Part shown: piece by piece, positions 1 to 5,788 of the stretch
Position numbering within the stretch: position 1 is the first letter of the stretch
Layout of the letters: each line of letters begins with the position of its first letter
NCBI GenBank assembly: GCA_020722825.1
Contig: DYKC01000036.1
Span: forward strand, 1 to 9,458
Reading direction: 5' to 3'
Source of the DNA: Vermiphilus sp.
GTDB taxonomy: Bacteria; Ratteibacteria; UBA8468; B48-G9; JAFGKM01
DNA: 9,458 nt
Notes under the pieces: generated by a model
The model's database searches: none
What the model was told of the DNA's origin: nothing
What the model saw: only the letters and a program-made list of their open reading frames with translations
Program-made: the position numbers and the translations under genes

Positions 1-236
1 GTATCCTACGCCCTTTGAAGTTTTTAAGATTCAGTTTATTAAAAACAGGTTTTTATAAAAAGATTAGTTAAAACTGATAGGGATATTTTACAAAAGAAAT
101 CTTTTTCCAGAAGAAATTGGACTTGACCGATGTAGTGAAGGGAATATTTACATTTATGATATAATCGCTGGGGGTAAAATGCGGATAGAATAACATTTTG
201 TTTTCTATTCAGTTCTGGAAAATTACTGGTTCGGGG
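1..236. other. Left-edge non-coding stretch
   Basis: This AT-rich stretch lies downstream of the minus-strand response regulator and contains no open frame that resembles a protein. The one notable site is an extended -10 motif on the plus strand, TGATATAAT at 157-165. It has no recognisable -35 at normal spacing, and the only ATG just after it (179) opens a frame of four codons before a stop. No clear rho-independent terminator for the response regulator is visible. The stretch may also be the edge of a neighbouring intergenic region. Confidence 0.4.
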
Positions 237-614
237 TTATTTGGAGATTATGTCGCGTATAGCTAGCAGGAGTTTCTGTATATTATAAGGCTTGGTCACA
301 TAGAAATCAGCTCCATAGGTATATCCTTTTACCTTATCCGCATCCTCAGTTTTGCCGGTTACCATTATAACGGGAACTCTTTTGCTTTTAAATCCGGCTT
401 TAATTCTCTTCAAAACTTCCCATCCATCCATAATAGGCATTACAACGTCAAGGATAACCAGGTCCGGTTTTTCTTCCTTGAAGATTTTTAGGCCCTCTTC
501 ACCATTCTCTGCTCCAAAAACAACGTATCCGGAGGACTTTAGTGCCAGAGATAACATTCTCCGTGCATCAGATTCATCTTCAATCACGAGTATCTTTTTG
601 GGTTTTGCATTCAT
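237..614 (-). CDS. Stand-alone response regulator receiver protein (CheY-like)
   Basis: This 125-residue protein is a single REC domain with no output domain, so it would act as a cytoplasmic phosphorelay or signalling protein through partner binding. The receiver residues are all visible: acidic pair E12-D13, phospho-acceptor D56 in the strand LVILDVVMP, switch threonine T86 in MVTG, aromatic Y105, and K108 before P109 in TKPY. The length matches a bare receiver, and the protein ends right after the last helix. It lies 45 bp downstream of the HAD-PurM fusion on the same strand, so the two may be co-transcribed. A possible promoter of its own is described separately. No histidine kinase is encoded in the window, so it is an orphan here. 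The family call is firm; the pathway is unknown. Confidence 0.93.
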   Translation of the reverse strand: MNAKPKKILVIEDESDARRMLSLALKSSGYVVFGAENGEEGLKIFKEEKPDLVILDVVMPIMDGWEVLKRIKAGFKSKRVPVIMVTGKTEDADKVKGYTYGADFYVTKPYNIQKLLLAIRDIISK

Positions 615-621
615 AAAAAGT

Positions 622-649
622 ATTTTACCACCTTTTTTATAAAAAGCAA
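622..649 (-). promoter_or_regulatory. Possible promoter of the response regulator, very close to its start codon
   Basis: On the minus strand a TTGCTT (644-649), a 16-bp spacer and TAAAAT (622-627) lie upstream of the ATG at 614-612, with only 7 nt between the -10 and the ATG. A Shine-Dalgarno-like AAGGTGG (628-634) sits inside the spacer, 13 nt from the ATG, which is longer than usual. Either the gene is read from the upstream fusion gene using that distant ribosome site, or it has its own nearly leaderless transcript. The -35 match is weak, so this is tentative. Confidence 0.3.
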
Positions 650-659
650 CAGGCAGGGT

Positions 660-2297
660 CTATAGGCGGGTTATTTCATCTCTTTCAAAGACAGGAAACC
701 TGCTTGTTTTCCCGGATTTTTTCAGGGAAACTCCCTTTTCTTTTTTTGTGACTTCGCCGATTATGCTGCATTTTATTTGGTTCTGTCTCATGAAAATTTC
801 TATTTTTTTGCATTCTTTATCAGATGCAATGCCTACCAGACAGCCTGAGGAGATTATACCATAAGGGTTCAGGTTAAAAGTTTTAGCAAGTTTCAGAAGG
901 GGAGGATAAAAAACAAGATTTTCGTCTGTAATGATAAAACCAGAGTTATATCTGTCTGCCAGTTCATAAAGGGCTGTTGAGATTCCGCCTTCTGTCGGGT
1001 CGTGTAGAACCTTTATGTTGAAATTTTTCCACAGCAGGTTACATTCCTTCCACACGCTTATGCCCGGTTTATAAACCGCATTGAGGGCTTTTCTGATGAA
1101 TCTTTCAGAAAATCTTTTTTGCAGGTACCGCATTTTTTCCCTTGCAATAATTGAAGATGCCTCAATGCCAAGTTCTTTTATAAGGAAGAGTTTATCTCCC
1201 TCTGAAGGTATCTGTCTTCTTATCCCCTTTTTTAAAGGGGTTCCCAGCATTGTTCCGCATGCAATGGGTGTTTTTACCCCTTCAGATATTTCAGTATGTC
1301 CGCCGAGCCAATCCACGTTATAATTTTCACACTGTCTGGATATCTGACAAAAGACATTCTCTATATCCTGAAAAGTCGTTCCCGCAGGGAACAGCAGGTC
1401 GCAAAGAAACCATTTCGGTTTTCCACCCATAACTGCCAGGTCGTTGACATTTACATTTACAATATACAGCCCAGTATCTTTTCCTACTAGCGTGACAGGG
1501 TCGGTCTTCGCGAACATTATTCCCCGCGAATTTTTAAAAACCGCACAGTCAACGCCTGTACAGGGCCCGATAATCACAGAAGTGCTTTTGCTCTTTACAT
1601 AATGTTTCAAAAGATAGTTTAACAGCGGGTTGGGCAGTTTGCCAGGCAGCAGTGGTTTTGTTCCGAAAAGGTATCCCACCTCCCTTATGTCTTCAAAGAC
1701 AAAATCTGCTCCTGCATTTTTAAGGGTTCTGCCGTCAATGTTTTCTGATAGGATTCCACAGGACAGGACCCCTGAATTTCTGGCACATGCCACATCCATA
1801 GGGTGGTCACCAACCATAATAGCCTCATTTTTTTTTATGCCAAGAAGAGAGATTGCCGCCATAATATGCCTTCTATCTGGCTTTACCTGTTTTACATCAT
1901 CTCTCGTTAACACAACATCATACGGGATGTTAAATCTACTGATAACAATTCTCACTGCATCTCCACAGTTTCTTGTGATAATACCTATTTTTATGCCATG
2001 CTGTTTCAACGTCTTCATAAAATTAATACTCCCCGGGACAGGGTATGATTTGCATGCTGAATTTACTTCCATATCTTTAAGATATTCTCTAACTTCCGCG
2101 AGAAACTTTCTGGAAGAAACATTCTTTTTATTATGCTTTTTTATATCTTCAATAAGTTCAAGGATAGGAAGGTTCTTATCTGGGACGTGTAGATGGCATT
2201 GCAGAGCATTCTGGATTATTGTTTCGCGGATTTTTTTAAAGTTTATGTTGTGGAAAACAAGCGTTCCGTCAAAATCAAAGATTACACCTTTTAGCAT
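660..2297 (-). CDS. HAD-family phosphatase fused to a PurM/HypE-like (AIR synthase-related) domain
   Basis: This 545-residue protein is two enzymes in one chain. Residues 1-215 are a HAD superfamily phosphatase of the phosphoglycolate-phosphatase type: DFDGT with D8 and D10, motif II threonine near T108 (IGIITRN), motif III K139 in VKPDRRH, and motif IV GDHPMD with D164/D168. After a short proline-rich linker (about 213-224), residues 225-545 resemble the ATP-binding PurM fold of HypE, SelD and AIR synthase. Visible marks are GPCTGVDCAVF (244-254), KTDPVT (264-269), NVNDLAVMGGKP (283-294), GGHTEIS (332-338) and HDPTEGGIS (432-440). The C-terminus lacks the catalytic cysteine tail (PRIC) of true HypE, so hydrogenase maturation is not supported. 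The substrate is unknown; the PurM half probably uses ATP and the HAD half probably removes a phosphate. The ATG at 2297 has AAAAGG six bases upstream. Both halves keep their key residues, so it does not look decayed. Confidence 0.85.
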   Translation of the reverse strand: MLKGVIFDFDGTLVFHNINFKKIRETIIQNALQCHLHVPDKNLPILELIEDIKKHNKKNVSSRKFLAEVREYLKDMEVNSACKSYPVPGSINFMKTLKQHGIKIGIITRNCGDAVRIVISRFNIPYDVVLTRDDVKQVKPDRRHIMAAISLLGIKKNEAIMVGDHPMDVACARNSGVLSCGILSENIDGRTLKNAGADFVFEDIREVGYLFGTKPLLPGKLPNPLLNYLLKHYVKSKSTSVIIGPCTGVDCAVFKNSRGIMFAKTDPVTLVGKDTGLYIVNVNVNDLAVMGGKPKWFLCDLLFPAGTTFQDIENVFCQISRQCENYNVDWLGGHTEISEGVKTPIACGTMLGTPLKKGIRRQIPSEGDKLFLIKELGIEASSIIAREKMRYLQKRFSERFIRKALNAVYKPGISVWKECNLLWKNFNIKVLHDPTEGGISTALYELADRYNSGFIITDENLVFYPPLLKLAKTFNLNPYGIISSGCLVGIASDKECKKIEIFMRQNQIKCSIIGEVTKKEKGVSLKKSGKTSRFPVFERDEITRL

Positions 2298-2407
2298 ATT
2301 TTGCCTTTTCTGAAATCCTGTAAAAATGTATCAAAGATATTCTATACCATTATGAAAAAATTTGAAAGGAATGGTTAAAAATGTTATAATAGTAAAATAG
2401 AAAAGAG
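2298..2407. promoter_or_regulatory. Divergent intergenic region between the HAD-PurM fusion and the kinase
   Basis: This 110-bp AT-rich region separates two divergent genes. On the plus strand it holds a good sigma70-type promoter for the kinase, annotated separately. On the minus strand the fusion gene has a Shine-Dalgarno AAAAGG six bases before its ATG. Several AT-rich hexamers there (for example TATAGA around 2340-2345) could serve as a -10, but I cannot pick one with confidence. Confidence 0.4.
2362..2390 (+). promoter_or_regulatory. Sigma70-type promoter of the kinase gene
   Basis: TTGAAA (2362-2367), a 17-bp spacer and a perfect TATAAT (2385-2390) precede the kinase ATG at 2408. The -10 lies 17 nt before the ATG, so transcription starting about 7 nt downstream would leave a leader of only about 10 nt, containing at best a weak purine stretch (GAAAAGAG) as ribosome site. 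Confidence 0.7.
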
Positions 2408-3237
2408 ATGAATCTGAAAGGTTGGTGCAGAGTGAAGGAGGGAGAAAATCATACTGTTAAACTGACTGGCGAGAACATTGGCGGGTACAAGGTAGAGGAA
2501 AAGAGATGGCAGGGTGCAACATCCACGGTATGGAGATGTTCCTGCCAGGATGGCAGAGGTAGATGGGGACAGACCATAGCGGTAAAGGTTCTGAACCCTT
2601 ACAGAGACAATCCACTGCAGATTAACCAGTTTATCAAAGAGGCAAAGATACAGGGCAAAATTTTTCATGAAAATGTAGTAAGGGTTTACGGAATTGTGAG
2701 AAAAGAGAATCTGCTGGGAATGCTTATGGAATACGTGTACGGAGATAATCTCAAGATAGTCTCGCAGACAACGGAAATTAAAACTGATTGGTTGATTAGA
2801 TTTTTCTCCAGACTGGCGTCTGCTATAGGTTATCTTCACTCAAGAGGGATTGTGCACAACGATATAAAACCTGAAAACATAATCATCAGGAAAGTAGATA
2901 GGGATTTTAAACTGACCGACTTTGGTTTTGCGGAGAGTTTAAGGTGGTGGTCTAAAAAAGCCACTATACAGGAGGAACCGAGAGGTATATGGCTCCTGAG
3001 AGAAGCAAGGGTTTGATAGATTTGAGAAGCGACATATATTCTTTCGGCATGCTGCTGGATGAATTTTTGAAGGACCGTCTCGCCAGTGAAAGAATTTCTT
3101 CAATAATTGCAAGGGCAACCCAGAAAGAGCCTTTCAAAAGGTACAGTTCTATGTCAGATGTAAAGGTTGAAATAGACCGTCTCTATTTAGAATTTACCTA
3201 TAATGAGAATAGGTATAATATCGGATGTACACGGTAA
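2408..3237 (+). CDS. Serine/threonine protein kinase with an internal -1 frameshift
   Basis: Two overlapping frames together make a complete eukaryotic-type (Hanks) kinase domain. The first (2408-3016) carries the glycine-rich loop (GATSTVW, about 36-42), the ATP lysine K60 in AVK, helix-C glutamate E78, the catalytic loop HNDIKPEN (150-157, catalytic D152) and DFG (171-173). It then runs out of homology. The second frame, one base back, reads GGTERYMAPE and then SDIYSFGMLL and the final arginine region (PFKRYSS). The frames join naturally at AAAAAA (2954-2959) after codon 184, giving a product of about 276 residues. The HRD arginine is asparagine (HND), so this is a non-RD kinase. There is no membrane segment or sensor domain, so it would be a soluble cytoplasmic kinase. 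The C-lobe is shorter than usual between SDIYSFG and the final arginine. The 3' end overlaps the phosphoesterase by 35 nt. The shift could be programmed, a real mutation, or a one-base sequencing error in the A run. GTG at 2432 is an alternative start. Confidence 0.8.
2941..2998 (+). promoter_or_regulatory. Candidate -1 frameshift site in the kinase gene
   Basis: A run of six A followed by G (2954-2960) lies where the kinase reading frame must move back one base. A Shine-Dalgarno-like AAGGTGG (2941-2947) sits seven bases upstream. Downstream, CAGGAG (2969-2974) can pair with CTCCTG (2993-2998), beginning eight bases after the run. This is the order of parts seen in bacterial programmed -1 sites such as dnaX. 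The phase is not ideal: the zero frame reads TCT AAA AAA GCC, not the A AAA AAG phase of dnaX. A one-base loss from an A7 run would look the same. Confidence 0.35.
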
Positions 3238-3940
3238 TCTGGAAGCTACGGTTGCGGTAATAAGATTTTTGAAGGACAGGATAGATTTTCTTGTCTCACT
3301 GGGGGATATGATTGGATATGGTCCTGACCCTGAAGAGTGCATCAGCATAATTCTTGCAGAGGCGGACCTTGCCTTAAAAGGTAACCACGAAAAAGGTATC
3401 ATAACAGGAGACCTCTCAAGATTTAAAGAATATGCCAGGATTTCTCTTGAATGGACAAAAAGCAGGTTATCTTTTGATTGTCTTGAGAAACTGCAGGTCC
3501 TTCCTGAAAAAGTAATCAAAGAAGAATTCCTTTTTGTACATGCCTCTGTCTCTGACCCTTTATTCAGATATGTCCTGTCAATGGAAGACGCTGAAGAGGA
3601 ATTTTCTTTACTGGTTCAAAAGATTTGTTTTTTCGGCCATACGCACCTGCCCGGCGGATTTCAAAAGGATATAAATATTAACCATACAGATGTTGTCTAT
3701 GCCGACTTTAGTGGGAAGATAAGCATTGAGATAGAGGATAACTTCAAATATCTAATCAATGTTGGAAGCGTTGGCCAACCGAGAGACGGATTTCCCTTTG
3801 CTTGCGCAGGGATATACGATACTGAGAAAAGTATATTTAATCTTTACAGGATAGAGTATTCCGTGGAGGAGACCAGAAAGAAGATAATTGACAGAGGGTT
3901 ACCTTCTGTTCTTGCCCGCCGGATCATCCAGGCCATCTAA
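3203..3940 (+). CDS. Calcineurin-like metallophosphoesterase (YfcE / PP2A-related type)
   Basis: This 245-residue protein has the full set of metal-binding motifs of the calcineurin-like phosphoesterases: DVHGN with D8 and H10, GD with D35, GNHE (60-63), H113 and GHTH (145-148), followed by the family's NVGSVGQPRDG (186-196). It resembles the small prokaryotic group related to ApaH and PP2A-type phosphatases, usually about 230-250 residues long, so it appears full length. The fold is cytoplasmic, with two metal ions in the active site, and the enzyme would hydrolyse a phosphomonoester or phosphodiester. The ATG at 3203 lies inside the end of the kinase gene (35-nt overlap) and has no good Shine-Dalgarno, which suggests translational coupling. 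The context suggests that it opposes the kinase as a phosphoprotein phosphatase, but nucleotide hydrolysis cannot be excluded. Confidence 0.9.
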   Translation: MRIGIISDVHGNLEATVAVIRFLKDRIDFLVSLGDMIGYGPDPEECISIILAEADLALKGNHEKGIITGDLSRFKEYARISLEWTKSRLSFDCLEKLQVLPEKVIKEEFLFVHASVSDPLFRYVLSMEDAEEEFSLLVQKICFFGHTHLPGGFQKDININHTDVVYADFSGKISIEIEDNFKYLINVGSVGQPRDGFPFACAGIYDTEKSIFNLYRIEYSVEETRKKIIDRGLPSVLARRIIQAI

Positions 3941-4018
3941 CCGATTTAAAATTGGGAATGTATGGGTACATCTGAAAGTTTTGTAATCTTCGCTTTCTTA
4001 GATTTACAATGCTACATT

Positions 4019-4153
4019 TTATCCAATATCTTGCAACGGTGTTAACCAGTCTCTTTTTATCTTCCACATATCCCTGTGAGGCAGGCGGTCCGGCGTTGTC
4101 CCCATGAAGGGGATTTTACCCTGAGGCGATTCCACGTTGACTTTTAACACCAC
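4019..4153 (-). other. Unassigned 44-codon open frame, possible gene fragment
   Basis: Read from GTG at 4153 (a stop lies one codon further upstream) this frame gives 44 residues with a protein-like composition, including SPQGKIPFMGTTPDRLP and DMWKIKRDWLTPLQDIG. I do not recognise it. There is no ATG at the start, no clear ribosome site, and it overlaps the arms of several inverted repeats. It may be the tail of a decayed gene, for instance from a mobile element, or simply chance. Confidence 0.2.
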
Positions 4154-4205
4154 GCCTTAAAATACGTTTTTTCGGAGCATGCATCGGGAAAAAAACAGGA
4201 TGTGG
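4064..4205. other. Possible structured element closed by an 11-bp imperfect stem
   Basis: CCACAT (4064-4069) and CCTGT (4073-4077) pair with ACAGGATGTGG (4195-4205), with a three-base bulge on one side, and enclose about 117 nt that holds at least two shorter hairpins (4099-4113 and 4123-4158). Such an enclosed fold is compatible with a non-coding RNA, on either strand, or with the terminal repeats of a small mobile element. I compared it by eye with the conserved cores of RNase P, tmRNA, SRP RNA and common riboswitches and found no match. 6S RNA has an overall rod shape of this kind, but the match is too weak to call. Confidence 0.25.
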
Positions 4206-4284
4206 TGATTGGTGCAGGATAGTAGTGGGGACCTGTCCTTATATCAGAAATTATTGTTTAAGATGCGGTAAAAAAGGTTTAAAA

Positions 4285-5130
4285 TCAGGAGTGTTGGATA
4301 GAACAGTTAAAAGCTGAGGGAAGTCTGTCAATGATGTCGGAGGCGATAAGAGATGTTTCCCCGAGTTCTTTTGCAGCGATGTCTCCTGCAAGTCCGTGAA
4401 CATACGCTGCATATTTTGCAGACTCAAAAGGGTCATATCCCTGTGCGAGAAAACTCCCGAGTATCCCTGCCAGTACATCCCCACTTCCCGCGGTTGCCAT
4501 TCCGGGATTCCCCGTAAGGTTGATGCAGATGTTTTTACCGTCCGTAATTATCGTGTGGTGCCCTTTAAGGATGAGAGTCACCCCGTAGTTTTCCGCAAAC
4601 TCCTTTGCGGTTTCTTCCCGCCTTTCCTGGATTTTTTTTGTGGATAAACCGGTGAGGTATCCCATCTCTCCGGGATGCGGGGTGAGTATGATATTCCCGT
4701 TCTTTTTAAGCAGGGACTTATTCTCAGAGATTATTCTTATTGCGTCAGCGTCTATGACAAGAGGTTTTTCGGTCTTTTCCACAACCTGTTTTACAAAGTC
4801 AGAGGTTTCCTTTACCCTGAATGATATTCCAGGGCCTATTACCACTGCGTCCGCGCGTTCCCGTATGAATTCAAGTGCAGGTGCAACAGCCCTGACAGAA
4901 AAAGTTCTCTCATGGGTTTCGGCAAGAGGCATGCTCATCACCTCAGTAAGTTTTACCTCAATTATATCGTTTAAACCTTCCGGTATTCCAATGGTTACAA
5001 GTCCGCAGCCACTTCGCATGGCCGCCTTGCCTGCCATACATACTGCACCTGTCATACCCGGGCTTCCGCCCAGTACGAACAGATGTCCGTAGTTTCCCTT
5101 GTGTGTATCCTTAAGTCTCTTTTTTATCAT
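4285..5130 (-). CDS. nnrD: ADP/ATP-dependent NAD(P)H-hydrate dehydratase (YjeF C-terminal / CARKD family)
   Basis: This 281-residue protein repairs hydrated, damaged NADH and NADPH by a nucleotide-dependent dehydration in the cytoplasm. The ribokinase-like carbohydrate-kinase-domain signature runs throughout: KGNYGHLFVLGGSPGMTGA (11-29), VIGPG (97-101), IDADA (126-130), LTPHPGEM (149-156), KGHHTII (189-195) and NPGMATAGSGDVLAGI (208-223), with D218 as the probable catalytic aspartate. Only the dehydratase domain is present. The NAD(P)HX epimerase (YjeF N-terminal) domain, fused in E. coli, is absent here and must be elsewhere or missing. It follows the acpS-like gene by 50 bp, a pairing seen in many bacteria. 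There is no clear Shine-Dalgarno before the ATG at 5130. Confidence 0.92.
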   Translation of the reverse strand: MIKKRLKDTHKGNYGHLFVLGGSPGMTGAVCMAGKAAMRSGCGLVTIGIPEGLNDIIEVKLTEVMSMPLAETHERTFSVRAVAPALEFIRERADAVVIGPGISFRVKETSDFVKQVVEKTEKPLVIDADAIRIISENKSLLKKNGNIILTPHPGEMGYLTGLSTKKIQERREETAKEFAENYGVTLILKGHHTIITDGKNICINLTGNPGMATAGSGDVLAGILGSFLAQGYDPFESAKYAAYVHGLAGDIAAKELGETSLIASDIIDRLPSAFNCSIQHS

Positions 5131-5161
5131 AGATTAAAGAGATTCTCTATCTATTTCCTCG

Positions 5162-5195
5162 TCTCCCTTAGGGGAGAAGATTAAGATGAGGGGGT
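5162..5195. repeat. GC-rich palindromic repeat overlapping the 3' end of the acpS-like gene
   Basis: TCTCCC (5162-5167) and GGGAGA (5172-5177) form a 6-bp stem with loop TTAG, followed by AGATTAAGATGAGGGGG. This resembles the palindrome-plus-GTGGGAGTG pattern inside the first ATPase gene (8345-8380). The right part of the element supplies the final codons and the stop codon of the acpS-like gene (stop at 5181-5183). Confidence 0.45.
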
Positions 5196-5537
5196 ATTTT
5201 CTCTATAAAGGATACAGATGGCAATTGCCGTATTCTTCGTATGTGATATTGATACAGAAGTCCTGAAGTCCGAGATTTTTTCCATGATTGGAGCATCAAG
5301 TATCTTCAGAAAAGGCCGTCCGGAGAGCGTCTTGTCTACCACCACTTTTTTGTAGTGTCCAGTAAAATCTGAAAACCCGGCATTTCTTAAAAATGCAGCC
5401 TTAGCGGCAAGTTTCCCTGCAAGCGTGATGTTGCTGCTGTGGGAAAGTTCTGAGGTTGTAAATATACCTTTTATTTCGTGCGGTTCAAGGCTTTCTATCT
5501 CTTCAATCTTTTTTGTTTCTATGGCAAGCTTTATCAT
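5181..5537 (-). CDS. acpS: Holo-[acyl-carrier-protein] synthase-like protein, catalytic residues altered
   Basis: The 118 residues align with AcpS, the enzyme that transfers 4'-phosphopantetheine from CoA to acyl carrier protein. Recognisable parts are the N-terminal strand, FTTSEL (26-31, family F-T-x-x-E), LAGKLAAKAAFLRNAG (39-54, family LAGRFAAKEAVLKALG), VVDKTLSGRPFLKI (66-79) and SISHT (96-100). Two metal-binding positions differ from the family: the aspartate of the GxDIV motif appears to be E7, and the KEA glutamate (E58 in E. coli) is alanine (A47). The last few residues (TPSS) come from a palindromic repeat. The ATG at 5537 overlaps the rpmA stop as ATGA, so it is translationally coupled to bL27. 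It may be a degenerate or non-catalytic paralogue, or use other ligands; another PPTase may exist elsewhere. Confidence 0.75.
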   Translation of the reverse strand: MIKLAIETKKIEEIESLEPHEIKGIFTTSELSHSSNITLAGKLAAKAAFLRNAGFSDFTGHYKKVVVDKTLSGRPFLKILDAPIMEKISDFRTSVSISHTKNTAIAICILYRENTPSS

Positions 5538-5779
5538 TTAGAGATTGGTATAACGTTTACCACTTTTTTACCGTCCCTCTCAATAAAATCAACCATTCCG
5601 TCAACCAGACTGAAAATAGTGTAGTCCTTACCTATACCTGCACCCCTGCCGGGTTTAATTCTGCTGCCTCTCTGTCGGACAATAATGCTGCCTGCAGTTA
5701 CCGTCTGTCCACTGAAAACCTTCGTTTGTAGAAATTTAGGGTTTGAGTCCCTACCATTTCCCTGTCTTTTTCTTCCCAT
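5534..5779 (-). CDS. rpmA: 50S ribosomal protein bL27
   Basis: This 81-residue protein is bL27, a large-subunit protein whose N-terminal tail reaches the peptidyl transferase centre. The family core is clear: NGRDSNPKFL (8-17), FSGQTV (22-27), AGSIIVRQRG (29-38), a GIGKD-type turn (48-52) and a TIFSLVDG strand (54-61). The ATG at 5779 is the only start that fits. A longer frame exists to 5833, but it runs through the promoter and has no family similarity. The tail before NGRDS has 7 residues instead of the 11 in E. coli (MAHKKAGGSTR). The usual neighbour, rplU (bL21), is absent upstream, where a divergent transporter operon begins instead. It is the first gene of an rpmA-acpS-nnrD cluster. 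Confidence 0.95.
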   Translation of the reverse strand: MGRKRQGNGRDSNPKFLQTKVFSGQTVTAGSIIVRQRGSRIKPGRGAGIGKDYTIFSLVDGMVDFIERDGKKVVNVIPISK

Positions 5780-5788
5780 AGTTTGTAG

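Larger units (their letters stand above)
3941..4284. other. Convergent intergenic region rich in inverted repeats
   Basis: This 344-bp stretch lies between two converging genes. It contains ATGTA/TACAT (3958-3962 and 3967-3971), TTGTAATC pairing with GATTTACAA (3981-3988 and 4001-4009, one bulge), TCCCC/GGGGA (4099-4103 and 4109-4113), GAGGCG/CGCCTT (4123-4128 and 4153-4158, one G-T pair) and an enclosing stem described separately. GGACCTGTCC (4229-4238) near the right side resembles motifs often found beside transposase genes. A 44-codon minus-strand frame lies at 4019-4153. No hairpin with a U-tract is visible that would clearly terminate either gene. A decayed mobile element or a structured RNA both fit; neither is proved. 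Confidence 0.45.

Noticed and set aside
1224..1240. CCCCTTT/AAAGGGG palindrome within the HAD-PurM gene
   Set aside because: The protein has no extra residues here compared with the PurM family pattern, so this looks like chance rather than an inserted repeat.
660..2297. True HypE (hydrogenase maturation) or SelD assignment
   Set aside because: The terminal cysteine motif of HypE and the catalytic N-terminal motif of SelD are absent, and no related genes are nearby.
1630..2313. 227-codon plus-strand frame opposite the HAD domain
   Set aside because: The opposite strand carries clear HAD motifs; this frame is a by-product of their codon pattern.
2384..2839. 151-codon minus-strand frame opposite the kinase
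   Set aside because: It is antisense to well-conserved kinase motifs and its peptide has no recognisable domain.
2989..3237. Separate gene starting at ATG 2989 for the kinase C-lobe
   Set aside because: This start cuts the activation segment at MAPE. The conserved GGTERY lies just upstream in the same frame, so the part belongs to one kinase by frameshift rather than to a separate protein.
3941..4284. 6S RNA, tmRNA, RNase P RNA or a riboswitch
   Set aside because: Small stretches recall 6S RNA, but their order differs, and no conserved core of the other families was found.
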